Shown here piece after piece: positions 1 to 10,400 of a stretch of 64,000 bases of DNA. Source of the DNA: Salegentibacter mishustinae (GTDB lineage: Bacteria > Bacteroidota > Bacteroidia > Flavobacteriales > Flavobacteriaceae); assembly GCF_002900095.1 (NCBI RefSeq), contig NZ_LLKN01000001.1, positions 558,001 to 622,000 of the forward strand, written 5' to 3'. The translations under genes were made by a program, and so were the position numbers. The notes under the pieces are model-generated. The model searched no databases, was not told the DNA's origin, and worked only from the letters and a program-made list of their open reading frames with translations. Each line of letters begins with the position of its first letter. Positions within the stretch are counted from its first letter, which is position 1.

Positions 1-78
1 TATCCAGAAGAATGGTGGCATTATACCTTGAGAAATGAACCCTATCCGGAAACCTATTTTGATTTTCCGGTAAGGTAA
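1..78 (+). CDS. D-alanyl-D-alanine dipeptidase (VanX/DdpX family), C-terminal fragment
   Basis: Only the last 25 codons are in the window; the gene begins upstream of base 1 and stops with TAA at 76-78. The visible peptide contains PEEWWHYTL, which matches the conserved EWWH block that closes the zinc site in M15D dipeptidases (catalytic Glu and a zinc-ligand His). The family hydrolyses D-Ala-D-Ala released from peptidoglycan. The stop is only 3 bp from the stop of the convergent response regulator. The identification rests on this one motif. Confidence 0.6.
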   Translation, partial: YPEEWWHYTLRNEPYPETYFDFPVR

Positions 79-81
79 GTT

Positions 82-558
82 TTAAGAGATAAAATCTAAG
101 GTTTGATCGCAGGAAGTGTTTTCTCCTTCTTCTAATTCTTTAAATTCAAAATTAAAGGTGCTTTTTAAAACTTCCTGGTCTAAAATTTCGGAAAGCTCCT
201 GAGTATCTAAAAATTTATCATAGTAACCAATTGCGCGGCTATATTTTAAGGCTCGCTTCTGGTCTGGCTCATACATAGAAGCACTTAGTACAATTACATA
301 AATAGAATTTTTATATTCAAAATCTTCAAGAAAATCCAAAACATCCCAGCCATTCACCCGCGGCATATTTAGATCTAAAAAAATAAGTTTTAAATGCTCT
401 GAATTTGCGGTTTGTTTTAAATGATCTATTAATTCGCCACCTTGCCAGAAGCCTTTTACTGGGCATTTCACTAGTCTCTTTAAACTTCTTAATTCCAGCT
501 TTAGAATAAGTGAATTATCTTCAGCTAGTAAAATTTCATACTTGGGGGGATGCTGCAT
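82..558 (-). CDS. Single-domain response regulator (CheY-like receiver)
   Basis: The protein is a stand-alone receiver domain of about 158 residues with no output domain, so it probably acts by protein-protein contact in a two-component phosphorelay. Counting from the chosen Met (MQHPPKYEILLAEDN), acidic residues E13/D14 form the Mg site, D62 in FLDLNMP is the phospho-acceptor, S92 in VLSAS is the switch residue and K115 in YDKFLD is the conserved lysine. The frame stays open to an upstream ATG at 633, but the extra 25 residues are unlike a receiver, so I prefer the start at 558. No cognate kinase gene is adjacent. It is convergent with the dipeptidase gene. Confidence 0.85.
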   Translation of the reverse strand: MQHPPKYEILLAEDNSLILKLELRSLKRLVKCPVKGFWQGGELIDHLKQTANSEHLKLIFLDLNMPRVNGWDVLDFLEDFEYKNSIYVIVLSASMYEPDQKRALKYSRAIGYYDKFLDTQELSEILDQEVLKSTFNFEFKELEEGENTSCDQTLDFIS

Positions 559-744
559 ATACTCGCTTTTGGAGCCAAAGTTTACAGGTAACTTTAACGC
601 CTTAAAGGTAAGCGGGTAAAGCTTCTGCCACAATTATGAAACGGCAATATTTTCAAGTTTAACATCGGGAAAATAGTTAGGCACATTTCTTAAACAAAAG
701 TTCACTGTAAAATTCATTACATTTACTAAAATTCTACTAAGCCA

Positions 745-1143
745 ATGAAGATAAAATTGGACGAGGAAAACAAGCAGCTAAAAATTGATGATAATATCAA
801 AATCACCTATTTGATGCTAAAATTCGTGATGATTTCAAATATATTTCAAATGCTAATTCGGATTTTCAATACTCCGGTAGCCAATTGGGATCTTCTCACC
901 TGGCTTTGGATTCCCATAGGTCTCGCATCATTTCCTATATTGTATTATTTCACTAGACTTAGCACTAAAGAAGTGATTCCTTTAGATGAAATTCAACATC
1001 CTGTTCCGAAAAATTTCTTCGGAAGAAAACGTTTAAGCCTGAAGCTTAAAAACGGAAAAACAAGACATATTCCAACCAATTCGATTAAAGAAATGGAACA
1101 AATTCAGAATTTTATAAACTCACCACAGAAAGCAACAACTTAG
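745..1143 (+). CDS. Small membrane protein of unknown function
   Basis: A 132-residue protein that I do not recognise. It has a polar N-terminus, two hydrophobic stretches (about residues 22-42 and 48-70) that could form a membrane hairpin, and a basic C-terminal half (FFGRKRLSLKLKNGKTRHIP), probably cytoplasmic. The arrangement resembles small PH-like or DUF-type membrane proteins of Flavobacteria, but no diagnostic motif is visible. It is followed by a strong bidirectional terminator shared with the convergent zinc protease gene. Confidence 0.6.
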   Translation: MKIKLDEENKQLKIDDNIKITYLMLKFVMISNIFQMLIRIFNTPVANWDLLTWLWIPIGLASFPILYYFTRLSTKEVIPLDEIQHPVPKNFFGRKRLSLKLKNGKTRHIPTNSIKEMEQIQNFINSPQKATT

Positions 1144-1189
1144 ATTCTGAAATAATCCCGAAGCATCGGGACGGAATGAATAAAAAATA

Positions 1190-1223
1190 AAACCCCGAAA
1201 AACATCCTTGCTTTTCGGGGTTT
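1190..1223. terminator. Bidirectional intrinsic terminator
   Basis: AAACCCCGAAAA and TTTTCGGGGTTT form a 12-bp stem around an 11-nt loop. A-rich DNA precedes it and a T-rich tail follows. It lies between the convergent genes ending at 1143 and 1244, so it can serve both. A smaller CCCG/CGGG hairpin lies just upstream (about 1157-1170). Confidence 0.85.
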
Positions 1224-1243
1224 CTATTGATTTCCTGCTAAAA

Positions 1244-3697
1244 TTAAGGCTCTACATCTAACGCAGCATCTATCCTGGCGATTAGATCTTCCCAGTGATA
1301 TTGGGTCAACGAATGATTTGTTCCCGCTTTTCTTCGGTTTATTTCTCGCTTTAAAGTTTTCATTTCACCGCGCATAAGAGGTAAAATATCAGATTTCAAT
1401 AAAGCATCGTTATCTTCAGCATTTAATTTCATAAGATATTCTGAAGCAATATCTACATAAGAACGCTGAAGATTTCTACGGTAAGCATCAACTTTATTTC
1501 GATTATAAAGTTCGCTAAAAATCCCTTTTCGTAAATCGCTCATTAAATTTACCGCGGTATAGGCTTTATCACCATTTACTTCTTCATTAGCGATCATTCT
1601 GTTTAAGCGGTCTTCATCCAGCAAACTGTTTAAGGCACGAGTTTGTAAGCCCTGCACTCGTTCTATAGCTCCCGAAGCTTCAATTCGGTTTAAAATTTCC
1701 TGGTTAAGCAACCAATCGGGCGTAGTAAAAGCTTTTTCTACCAGGAAGTCAACTGCCTCTTCCTGCTTTTTCTTCGGTACATTTTCATAAACCACACCAT
1801 CCTGATTAGAGGTTTTACGAGTTTCATAAACCCCGCCAACATTGGTAACCACGTGCGACACATAACCTCGCCACATATAAGTTAACTCCCTGTACACTTC
1901 TTCAAGATCGTCATAAGCATAACCATCTTTAGAAGTCCATTCAATTAAGTTTGGAACTACTTTTTTAAGATTCGCCAATCCATATTCACTGGCTTTTACC
2001 TGGTCGTCTCCCAAACTCTCTCGCTGGGATTGTGGGTCTACTCCGCCATAACCGTTTCCAAATTCATACCATGGATCTCCGGCCTTTTCTAAAATCCATT
2101 CATCTAATTTTTCTTTCTCTGCTTCGGCAGACTCGGCTTCAGGCAAATATCTATAACCCCAGTTGATGGCATACAAATCGTATGGCCCCATCATTCTAAT
2201 ATATCTCACTCCTTCGTCTTCCGGTTGCGCCACGTAATTCACCCGGGCGTAATCCATAATTGAGGGCGTTAAACCATATTTCTGGGTAAATTCTGCCGAC
2301 CTTAAAGAATCTGTTGGGTAAGCTGAACTCGCTTTCATATTATGCGGAAGTCCAAGGGCGTGGCCAACTTCATGGGCAATTACCATTCGCATCATTTCGC
2401 CAATTTCAGATTCGGGGGTATTTAAAGTCCTGGCATCTTCGGTTTGCGCACCGGCTTCAATCATATACCGGTTTCGGTAAGAACGCAAATGATTATGATA
2501 CCAAATAATATCACTTTCAATAATCTCCCCTGTTCTTGGATCTGTAACCGAGGGACCAACGGCATTTCTGGTTGTACTGGCTACATATCGAACTACTGAG
2601 TAACGCACATCTTCAGGACTAAACTCAGGATCTTCCTCTTTCGTAGGCGGATCTTTAGCGATTATCGCATTTTTAAACCCGGCTTCTTCAAAAGCAACAT
2701 TCCAGTCTTCAATTCCCTGTTTAAAATATGGGCGCCATTTTTCAGGCGTGGCAGGATCTAAATAATAAACTATAGGCTCTTTAGGCTCTACCAATTCACC
2801 GCGTTTATAAGCTTCAATATCTTTAGGTACCAACTGCCACCTGCGAATCAACTCGTAATCATCGGCTTTTAATTCTTCTGAATTATAATCGTATTTATCT
2901 ATGGTAAACCAGCCTACACGAGGATCTGCAATTCTAGGTTGCATTTTATCGTCTGGCAACAAGATCATAGATTGGTTCATCATCATAGATATAGTACCGG
3001 CCTGATCACGTGTTGGTGGTTCTTCAGCCTCGTATGTCATGACGTGTTTTACCTCTACATTTTTGGGGTATGAGCTGGCAGACTCTATATAAGATCTACT
3101 CTGATCTAGTTTCTTAACTTTATAACGTTTCCGAAGAGAAGAAGAAAGTCCGTTTATGGCCTGCACCTCGTTTTCAAACAGATCGCTCACCTCAATTACA
3201 ACTTTTGTGGAATCTGCGTTATAAGTTTCAATTTTCGAACTAAACAGGATTGGAAAATAATTATTGGCTTTCACCGATTTGTAAATTGGCGATTCCTCAT
3301 CGCTCATATTTTCAAAACTAATCACCTTTACATCAATATTTCCTTTCCGTTTCGTCCAGCGCACCACCTGTTCATTTACTTTAGAACCGGCATTCACATA
3401 ACCGCCGCCATAACCATCAGGCACACCGGCAATACGGCTTACCAAAAGCATATCTTTATCCAGTAAATCTACCGGAATTTCAAAATAAAGTTTATCGTCT
3501 ACGAAGTGTGTAGTAAAAAGTCCTTCATCAGATTCAGCTTCTGAAGTAATGACTTCGCCGTAGGATTTGAGTCCGTTTGTAGATTTTTTTGAAGTGTTTT
3601 CAGCCGACTTCTCTTTAGTGCCAAAAACAGATTTCTCACTTCCGCACCCAGCTGCAAGAATTGCGGCCAACCCCAGAATAGGTAATTTTTTTATCAT
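1244..3697 (-). CDS. Zinc-dependent metalloprotease lipoprotein (DUF5117/DUF4953, met-zincin type)
   Basis: An 817-residue secreted protease. The N-terminus (MIKKLPILGLAAILAAGCGS) is a lipoprotein signal peptide with a lipobox Cys, so the protein is probably anchored to the outer membrane facing the periplasm or surface. The family normally has an N-terminal DUF5117/5118 region followed by a catalytic DUF4953 region. The zinc motif HEVGHALGLPHN (HExxHxxGxxHN) is visible near residue 440, followed by SIMDYARVNY, which fits the met-turn. Length is normal for the Bacteroidota family. Substrate is unknown. Family assignment is strong. Confidence 0.9.
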   Translation of the reverse strand: MIKKLPILGLAAILAAGCGSEKSVFGTKEKSAENTSKKSTNGLKSYGEVITSEAESDEGLFTTHFVDDKLYFEIPVDLLDKDMLLVSRIAGVPDGYGGGYVNAGSKVNEQVVRWTKRKGNIDVKVISFENMSDEESPIYKSVKANNYFPILFSSKIETYNADSTKVVIEVSDLFENEVQAINGLSSSLRKRYKVKKLDQSRSYIESASSYPKNVEVKHVMTYEAEEPPTRDQAGTISMMMNQSMILLPDDKMQPRIADPRVGWFTIDKYDYNSEELKADDYELIRRWQLVPKDIEAYKRGELVEPKEPIVYYLDPATPEKWRPYFKQGIEDWNVAFEEAGFKNAIIAKDPPTKEEDPEFSPEDVRYSVVRYVASTTRNAVGPSVTDPRTGEIIESDIIWYHNHLRSYRNRYMIEAGAQTEDARTLNTPESEIGEMMRMVIAHEVGHALGLPHNMKASSAYPTDSLRSAEFTQKYGLTPSIMDYARVNYVAQPEDEGVRYIRMMGPYDLYAINWGYRYLPEAESAEAEKEKLDEWILEKAGDPWYEFGNGYGGVDPQSQRESLGDDQVKASEYGLANLKKVVPNLIEWTSKDGYAYDDLEEVYRELTYMWRGYVSHVVTNVGGVYETRKTSNQDGVVYENVPKKKQEEAVDFLVEKAFTTPDWLLNQEILNRIEASGAIERVQGLQTRALNSLLDEDRLNRMIANEEVNGDKAYTAVNLMSDLRKGIFSELYNRNKVDAYRRNLQRSYVDIASEYLMKLNAEDNDALLKSDILPLMRGEMKTLKREINRRKAGTNHSLTQYHWEDLIARIDAALDVEP

Positions 3698-3826
3698 GAA
3701 TTTTTATTTTGGCTTCAAGATAATGAAACCTAATAAAAAGTTGAAATAATTGTAAGAGAAGAATTTATAAGTGCAATAACGCAAAGTTGTCCCGAAACTT
3801 AGGGATTATTTTAGCATCTAACATAA

Positions 3827-4588
3827 TTACTCTGAAGATATCTTAGACCTGCTTTCAGTATTCATCAATTTGTCCCAGAACGTAAAATAAAGCCCGAAAT
3901 TGGTTTTAAACTCGGCGTGATGAAAATGATGATGCGTGGCACCTATAAACATTTTTCCCAGGCGGCTTTTCATAAAAACTTTTGGGTAAATCTCAATATC
4001 TAAGTGATTTATTACACTGCTAAGTGTCATAAAAATTAAATAAACTCCAATCACAATAGGATAAACTGGAAGAAAGAGCAGAATTAGCGGAACTACTACA
4101 GCTTCGAGTAGCGATTCCCACGGATGAAAAGAAAAAGCCGTCCAGGGGCTGGGCACTAAACTATCGTGATGCACTTTATGAATTTTTCTAAAAACCTTTG
4201 GATTATGCATCCACCGATGCACCCAATAATAATAAGTTTCGTGAAGTAAAGAAAGTAAAATGAAGCTCACTGGTAAATACCATAATCCGAATTTGTCAAG
4301 ATCCAGATAGATTGCGGTAAAGCCTTTTTGCCATAGAAAATAAGTGAGCGCACCAAAAAAGCCAAAAATCAGCGAAGACCACATGCTCCAGTAAATTTCC
4401 TTTTTTAATTGCCCTTTTCTAAAACCGCGTGTACTTAACCTTTTGTTCCTGAATTTTTCACTTTTCAGTCTGAAATAATACCAATAAAATATTCCTGCGG
4501 AAACCAGGTACCTAAGAAAAACTGCAGCAAAAAAGATGAGCACACAAACAAAGAAAAGCCCCGGATTATTAATTTCGAAGAAAATCAT
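3827..4588 (-). CDS. Sterol desaturase / fatty acid hydroxylase family membrane protein
   Basis: A 253-residue integral membrane di-iron enzyme. Hydrophobic segments lie near the N-terminus and mid-protein. The three histidine clusters of the superfamily are present: HETYYYWVHRWMH, HKVHHDS and ATHHHFHHAEF, the last followed by NFGLYFTFWDKL, typical of the ERG3/SCS7-like branch. Members use O2 to hydroxylate or desaturate lipids; the substrate (fatty acid, carotenoid or hopanoid-like) cannot be told from sequence. It lies upstream-to-downstream with, and about 100 bp from, a flavoprotein reductase that could supply electrons. Confidence 0.88.
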   Translation of the reverse strand: MIFFEINNPGLFFVCVLIFFAAVFLRYLVSAGIFYWYYFRLKSEKFRNKRLSTRGFRKGQLKKEIYWSMWSSLIFGFFGALTYFLWQKGFTAIYLDLDKFGLWYLPVSFILLSLLHETYYYWVHRWMHNPKVFRKIHKVHHDSLVPSPWTAFSFHPWESLLEAVVVPLILLFLPVYPIVIGVYLIFMTLSSVINHLDIEIYPKVFMKSRLGKMFIGATHHHFHHAEFKTNFGLYFTFWDKLMNTESRSKISSE

Positions 4589-4689
4589 AGTCTACTAAAA
4601 TAGCAAAGATAAAATATGCTTCAATTTAAATCTTTCAATTTTTATAAAAACTATCTCCAGAGCTTCTTTCCAAAAACTTATGTTTTTGC

Positions 4690-5358
4690 CTATTGATCGT
4701 CTAAAGTTACCGCATCTGGATCTGCACCTAACTTTTCTAAAATATCTCCAATTTCTTCCGTCATTTTAGGGGGACCACATACATAAAATTTTTCGTTAAA
4801 ATTCTCTATATGTTTTTTTAGGAAATCTTCATTAATATATGCATTGGTAAAGTTGGTGTCCTTTTGGTCGGTAATTACATACGTGGCATTTTTTCCTAAC
4901 ATAGTATCTAATTCCTCTTTCAGAATAATATCTTTATCAGATTTATTAGAGTAAAATAATTTAATGCCATCTAATTTGTTCTTTTTCTTTAGCTCACGAA
5001 GCATAGCAATATAGGGTGTTATTCCTGCACCTCCGGCAATAATATATCCCGGGCCTTTATATTCTATAGCTCCCCAGGTATCCCGAACAATCAATTCGTC
5101 TCCCGATTTTAATTTACCTAACTGTTCAGTTACTCCGTCGTGATCTGGATAGATCTTAATGGTAAATTCTAAATAATCGTCTTCATTTAAACTGGTAAAA
5201 GTAAATGGTCTTTTTTCATTTTTCCATTTTTCGGTATTTATAGAAACCTCGGTAGCGTGACCCGGTGTAAATTTATAGCCATCTGGCTTTTCTACTATAA
5301 ATTGTTTCACATCGTGAGTTACCGGCTTAACTTCTTTAATTTTTACTGTCTTTTCCAT
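4690..5358 (-). CDS. FAD-binding ferredoxin/flavodoxin reductase-like oxidoreductase
   Basis: A 222-residue protein of the ferredoxin-NADP reductase fold. KRPFTFTSLN is the FAD-binding RxYS/T-like motif, GGAGITPYIAMLREL is the pyrophosphate-binding glycine-rich loop, and FYVCGPPKM is the NAD(P)-binding CGPP motif. There is no fused 2Fe-2S domain, so it is a soluble single-flavin reductase. The partner is unknown, but its position on the same strand just upstream of the fatty-acid hydroxylase-like gene suggests, without proving, that it could reduce that enzyme. Confidence 0.85.
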   Translation of the reverse strand: MEKTVKIKEVKPVTHDVKQFIVEKPDGYKFTPGHATEVSINTEKWKNEKRPFTFTSLNEDDYLEFTIKIYPDHDGVTEQLGKLKSGDELIVRDTWGAIEYKGPGYIIAGGAGITPYIAMLRELKKKNKLDGIKLFYSNKSDKDIILKEELDTMLGKNATYVITDQKDTNFTNAYINEDFLKKHIENFNEKFYVCGPPKMTEEIGDILEKLGADPDAVTLDDQ

Positions 5359-5560
5359 TTCCTCTTTTTAAATTCTTTTTGTTGAATTTACCAGTTTATA
5401 AAGGTGGTTTCAAGACATTTAACCTTCTTTAAAGAGTTTAAGCTTAAGTTTTAAGGAAGCTTTATAAATCTTAACCTGCAAAAGCCTTTAAAGAAAACTA
5501 ATAAGCCTGGGCGATAAAAACAATTTCTTATATTCGATTTTAGTTTGAAACCGTGAATCT

Positions 5561-7336
5561 ATGAAGCCAATCACCACAATTTATAAGGTTTTTATTATTT
5601 TTTTCCTTTTGCTCTCCAGCTCAAGTATTCAAGCCCAGTTCCCTTTATCCACTAATCAGGATAAAGAAGAGGAAGCAGAGAAAATTCCGAAGGATCCACT
5701 GGGAAGAAGAACTCCCCGCGGCACCGTAAACGGTTTTATAGATGCCATGGCAGGGTTAAATTACAATAGGGCCGCCAGGTTTTTAAATTTTCCGGCCAGT
5801 ATCTCAACTCAAGAAGAAAAGGAGAGAATTATACAAATTCTGCAGCGTTTATTTGACCAAAAAGGAAATATTGAACCTTATTACGCCATTAGCGATGAGC
5901 CTGGCGGTGAATTAGATGACGGTATTAATGAAGATCTGGAAAAAATTGGAAGCGTAAAAGCCGAAGATGGTGAAAAAATCGATATTTTTCTTGAAAAATA
6001 CAAAGACGAAGAAGGTTACTCCATTTGGCTTTTTTCTGATGAAACTACCCGGGCTATCAGCACTCTTAAAACAGCAAACCCGGCCTTAATTGACCAAATA
6101 TTACCCGAAAGCTTCAAAAAATATCTTTGGGGTGGAGTTCCGGCGGGACAATGGGTAATAGCGCTGGTGCTACTCGTTCTAAGTTATTTTATTTCCCTGC
6201 TGGTAGTTTCAATTATAATCTTTCTACTGAAAAAATTATGGAAGAAAGCCAGACATTCTCCAGTGTCAGGAATTATCACGGCCTTAAAACTGCCAGTAAA
6301 ACTTTATTTGGCAGTTTGGATATTTGTATCGCTTTCAAGAAATCTTGAACTCTCTATTATTTTAAGGCAAAAATTTAGTGCCATTACCATAACCGTAGGA
6401 ATAGCGGCCATTCTTATTCTATTATGGAGATTATCAGATTTCATTGGTAAAATAACCCAGGAAAAAATGGTAATGAGGGGTAATCCCGCCGGGGTTTCCA
6501 TAGTTCTTTTTCTACAGCGTGCCGCTAAGATCGCAATTGTAGCGTTTGGAATTATCGGCATTCTAGGAGCGGTAGGAATTGACGTAACTACTGGACTTGC
6601 TGCGCTAGGAATTGGGGGTATTGCGCTGGCACTTGGTGCTCAAAAAACCATAGAAAATTTTGTTGGAAGCGTTACTTTAATAGCCGACAGACCTATTAGG
6701 GTTGGCGATTTTTGTAAGGTAGGGGAAGTTACGGGTCACATCGAAAAAATAGGAATTCGCTCTACCCGAATTCGTACTTTAGACCGTACGGTAGTGACTA
6801 TTCCCAATGGCGCTTTTTCATCTGATACTATTGAAAATTATGCGCATCGTGATAGATTCAGATTTATAAGCGTTTTAAATTTTAGATATGAAACCTCATC
6901 AGATCAATTGCGTTTTTTGCTTACAGAACTTCGAAAAGTACTTTATAAACATCCCAAAGTATACGAAGACCCGGCCAGAATTCGATTTATAGGTTTTGGC
7001 GCACATTCTTTAGACCTTGAAATTTTCGCCTATTTAGATGCTCGTAGCTATGACGAATTCCTTGAAATACGGGAAGATCTTATGCTAAGAATGATGGAGG
7101 TCGTAGACCGCAGCGGAACCGATTTTGCCTTCCCTTCTCAAACTATTTATTTCGGAAAAGATAAAGGCCTTTCTAAAGAAAAATCAGCTGAAGCTGAAGC
7201 CGAAGTTGAAAACTGGAAAAAGGAGTGGGAAATGCCACTTCCGCAATTTACCCGGGAACAAATTGATGCTCTTAGAAACAAAAGCAGTTATCCTCCTGAA
7301 GGTTCTAGCACGGGAATCGAAAAAAGTGATCTATAA
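5561..7336 (+). CDS. MscS-family mechanosensitive ion channel
   Basis: A 591-residue member of the small-conductance mechanosensitive channel family, longer than E. coli MscS. A signal peptide (IIFFLLLSSSSIQAQF) leads into a periplasmic N-terminal domain to about residue 190, then several membrane segments. The pore helix and beta domain are seen in GLAALGIGGIALALGAQ followed by FVGSVTLIADRPIRVGDFC and TVVTIPNGAF. The last roughly 60 residues are charged and probably cytoplasmic. It would release solutes on hypo-osmotic shock. The gene stands alone. Confidence 0.93.
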   Translation: MKPITTIYKVFIIFFLLLSSSSIQAQFPLSTNQDKEEEAEKIPKDPLGRRTPRGTVNGFIDAMAGLNYNRAARFLNFPASISTQEEKERIIQILQRLFDQKGNIEPYYAISDEPGGELDDGINEDLEKIGSVKAEDGEKIDIFLEKYKDEEGYSIWLFSDETTRAISTLKTANPALIDQILPESFKKYLWGGVPAGQWVIALVLLVLSYFISLLVVSIIIFLLKKLWKKARHSPVSGIITALKLPVKLYLAVWIFVSLSRNLELSIILRQKFSAITITVGIAAILILLWRLSDFIGKITQEKMVMRGNPAGVSIVLFLQRAAKIAIVAFGIIGILGAVGIDVTTGLAALGIGGIALALGAQKTIENFVGSVTLIADRPIRVGDFCKVGEVTGHIEKIGIRSTRIRTLDRTVVTIPNGAFSSDTIENYAHRDRFRFISVLNFRYETSSDQLRFLLTELRKVLYKHPKVYEDPARIRFIGFGAHSLDLEIFAYLDARSYDEFLEIREDLMLRMMEVVDRSGTDFAFPSQTIYFGKDKGLSKEKSAEAEAEVENWKKEWEMPLPQFTREQIDALRNKSSYPPEGSSTGIEKSDL

Positions 7337-7492
7337 TTCTTATCCAAAAGAAAAAATTAATGTTTTTAGAAAGCTTACCATAGTTTCATACTAAAGTAGC
7401 ATACCTACTTAAGATTGGTTAATTTAAGAATTTCAGAAATAGTTAATATTATCTTAAATTGATATATTAGCGAATTAACTAATTTATTAGAA

Positions 7493-10400
7493 ATGAAGCG
7501 CCAAATTTCTGGATTACTTACTTTATTATTGTTGAGTGTTGCGTGCAATAAGGATACTGAGTCTCAAAACCAACAAGATTACTTACTCAATAAATTATCT
7601 CCGGAGGTCACTAACGTAAACTTCATCAATGAAATCACCGAAGATCCTGAGCATAGTATTATTAATTATATATATTACTATAATGGCGGTGGAGTAGCCA
7701 CCGGAGATATCAATAATGATAGCCTTCCAGATCTTTATTTTGTCTCCAATATGGGCAAGAACAAACTTTTTCTAAACAAAGGAAACCTGGAGTTTGAAGA
7801 TGTAACCAAAAAAGCGGATGTAGAAGGTAAATCTAGCTGGAGTACAGGTACAACCATGGTAGATATCAATAACGATGGTTTATTGGATATTTATGTTTCT
7901 GCGGTTTCTGGGCTTTTAGATTTCGAAGGTCGTAATGAGCTTTTTATCAATAATGGAGATGGAACTTTTAGTGAGCAAGCAGCAAAATATGGCCTGGATT
8001 TTAAAGGCTATGCAACCCAATCTTATTTTTTCGATTATGACAAAGATGGAGATTTAGATGTCTATATTGTTAACCACGCGGTACACACTACCCGCTCACA
8101 CGGCCTTGCATCAGTAAGAAACAAGAGAGCTCCACTAGTAGGCGATGTGCTGCTGCAGAATAATAATGGTGAATTTAAGGATGTAAGCGAGGAAGCCGGC
8201 ATCTACGGCGGAATAAATGGCTACGGATTAAGTGCGACCCTGGCCGATTTTAACAATGATGGCTGGGTAGATATTTACGTTTGTAATGATTTTCATGAAG
8301 ACGATTACTACTATATAAACAATCAGGATGGTAGTTTCAAAGAAACACTTAACACAGCATTTTCCACATTAAGCAGATTTTCTATGGGAAGCGATGCTGC
8401 TGATATTAACGGCGATGGTTATCAAGATCTAGTAACCCTGGACATGCTTCCTGAAGATGAAAAAGTGATTAAGGAAAGTGAAGGCGACGATGCTATGTAC
8501 AATATGCAAAAGCGCCTTAAAAAACTGGGGTATAAAGAGCAATACGCACGCAACATGTTACAAATGAATACTGAGGGCTCCAATTTTCAGGAGATGGCTA
8601 TTTTTAACGGCATAGAGGCAACAGATTGGAGCTGGGCTCCGCTACTGGCAGATTTCAATAACGACGGGCACCAAGATTTATTTATTTCCAATGGAATTTT
8701 ACGCCGGCCAAATGACCTTGATTTTAAAAACTTTGTGGCCACCGCTTTTAAAAACAGAAGCCCGAATGAAGGTATGAAGTGGCTTTATAATTCTAAAGAC
8801 GAAATGCCGCCGGGAAAAGTTTCCAATGAAATTTTTAAAGGAAACTCCCTAAAATTTGAAAAACAAACCGGAAAATGGATAGAAGATGAAGCATCTTTTT
8901 CTAATGGCGCCATCTATGTAGATTTAGACTTGGATGGAGATCTGGACCTTGTAGTAAATAACTTAAATGAAATTGCGGGAATTTACGAAAACACCACAAA
9001 TAATTCTGGAGGCTATATTTCGCTTGAATTCGATTACCCTAATAATAGCAAAGGAATAGGAACCAAAGCCATACTCTTTTCTGATGGTAAGCAACAAATA
9101 AAACAATTATTCAACTCCCGGGGTTTTTTATCTTCAGTAGAAAGCAAACTCCATTTCGGACTGGATAAAGAATCAAGGATCGATTCAATTCATATTATTT
9201 GGCCAAATAACACCTATCAAATAATTCAGCCTAAAAAAAATCAAAACCTTAGAATTGCATATTCTGAAAGCGCTGCTCCCTATAATTACCGTAAGGTAGA
9301 CGACAGGGAAAGCTTTTTTAAAGCTAACGAAACATTAGAATACACGCATAAAGAAGATGAATATGATGATTTTCATCAGGAAAAGTTAATTCCCTATAGT
9401 GTCTCTATGCAGGGGCCGGCTGTTGCAACCGGGGACATAGACAATAATGGCTTCGAAGATATTTTTATAGGTGGAGCTTCTGGCCATGCCGGAAAATTAT
9501 TTCTCAATGACGGAACAAAGCTTAAGAAGACTTCTGTTGAAATATTCTTAAGGCATAAAGAATTTGAAGATACTACCGCTGAATTTCTGGATATCGATAA
9601 AGACGGAGACCTTGATCTTTATGTTGGCTCGGGGATTAACTCTGCCCGAATGAAATTCTTCGAAAATGACAGGCTTTATATAAATACCAACGGTAATTTT
9701 GATCAAGCCATCGGTGCCATCCCAAATAATTATCTAAACACCTCTTCACTTACCAGCCTCGATTATAACCGGGACGGTTATACAGACCTGTTTGTTGCTA
9801 ATCGCTCTGTACCCGGTGATTTTGGTAGAAACACTACCTCTTATCTTTTGAAAAACAATAAGAACGGCGAACTGGTTGAGCAGCCAAATTTCTCTGTGAA
9901 TGGAATGCTTACCCACGTAAAATCCGAAGATATTAATGGAGACGGCTCGGTAGATATATTAATCGCTGCGGAATGGGATACTCCTAAGGTCTACTTAAAC
10001 CAGAATGGAAATTTTAATAAGATTGCTTTACCAAAAGATCTTTTAGGTTTATGGCAGAGTATAGCTTTTTATGATATAGATGATGACGGCGATAAAGACA
10101 TATTACTTGGAAATTGGGGATTGAACACCAGATATTCCGCGAAAAAAGAAGCTCCGTTAAAAATGTATTATGGCGATTTAAATGGAGATGGAAAGCCTGA
10201 AACTGTTATTGCCTATAATAAGGGAGGCAATTACTATCCGTTAAATTCCAGGAATGAATTAGCTTCTCAAATGAGTTTCATCAGTAAGAAGTTCCCTACT
10301 CACCAGCAATTTTCTTTAAAGACCATGGAAGATATTTTCACTCCGCAAGTTCTGTCTTCCGCCCAAACCTATGAGGTTAACACTTTAGCATCGGGATACC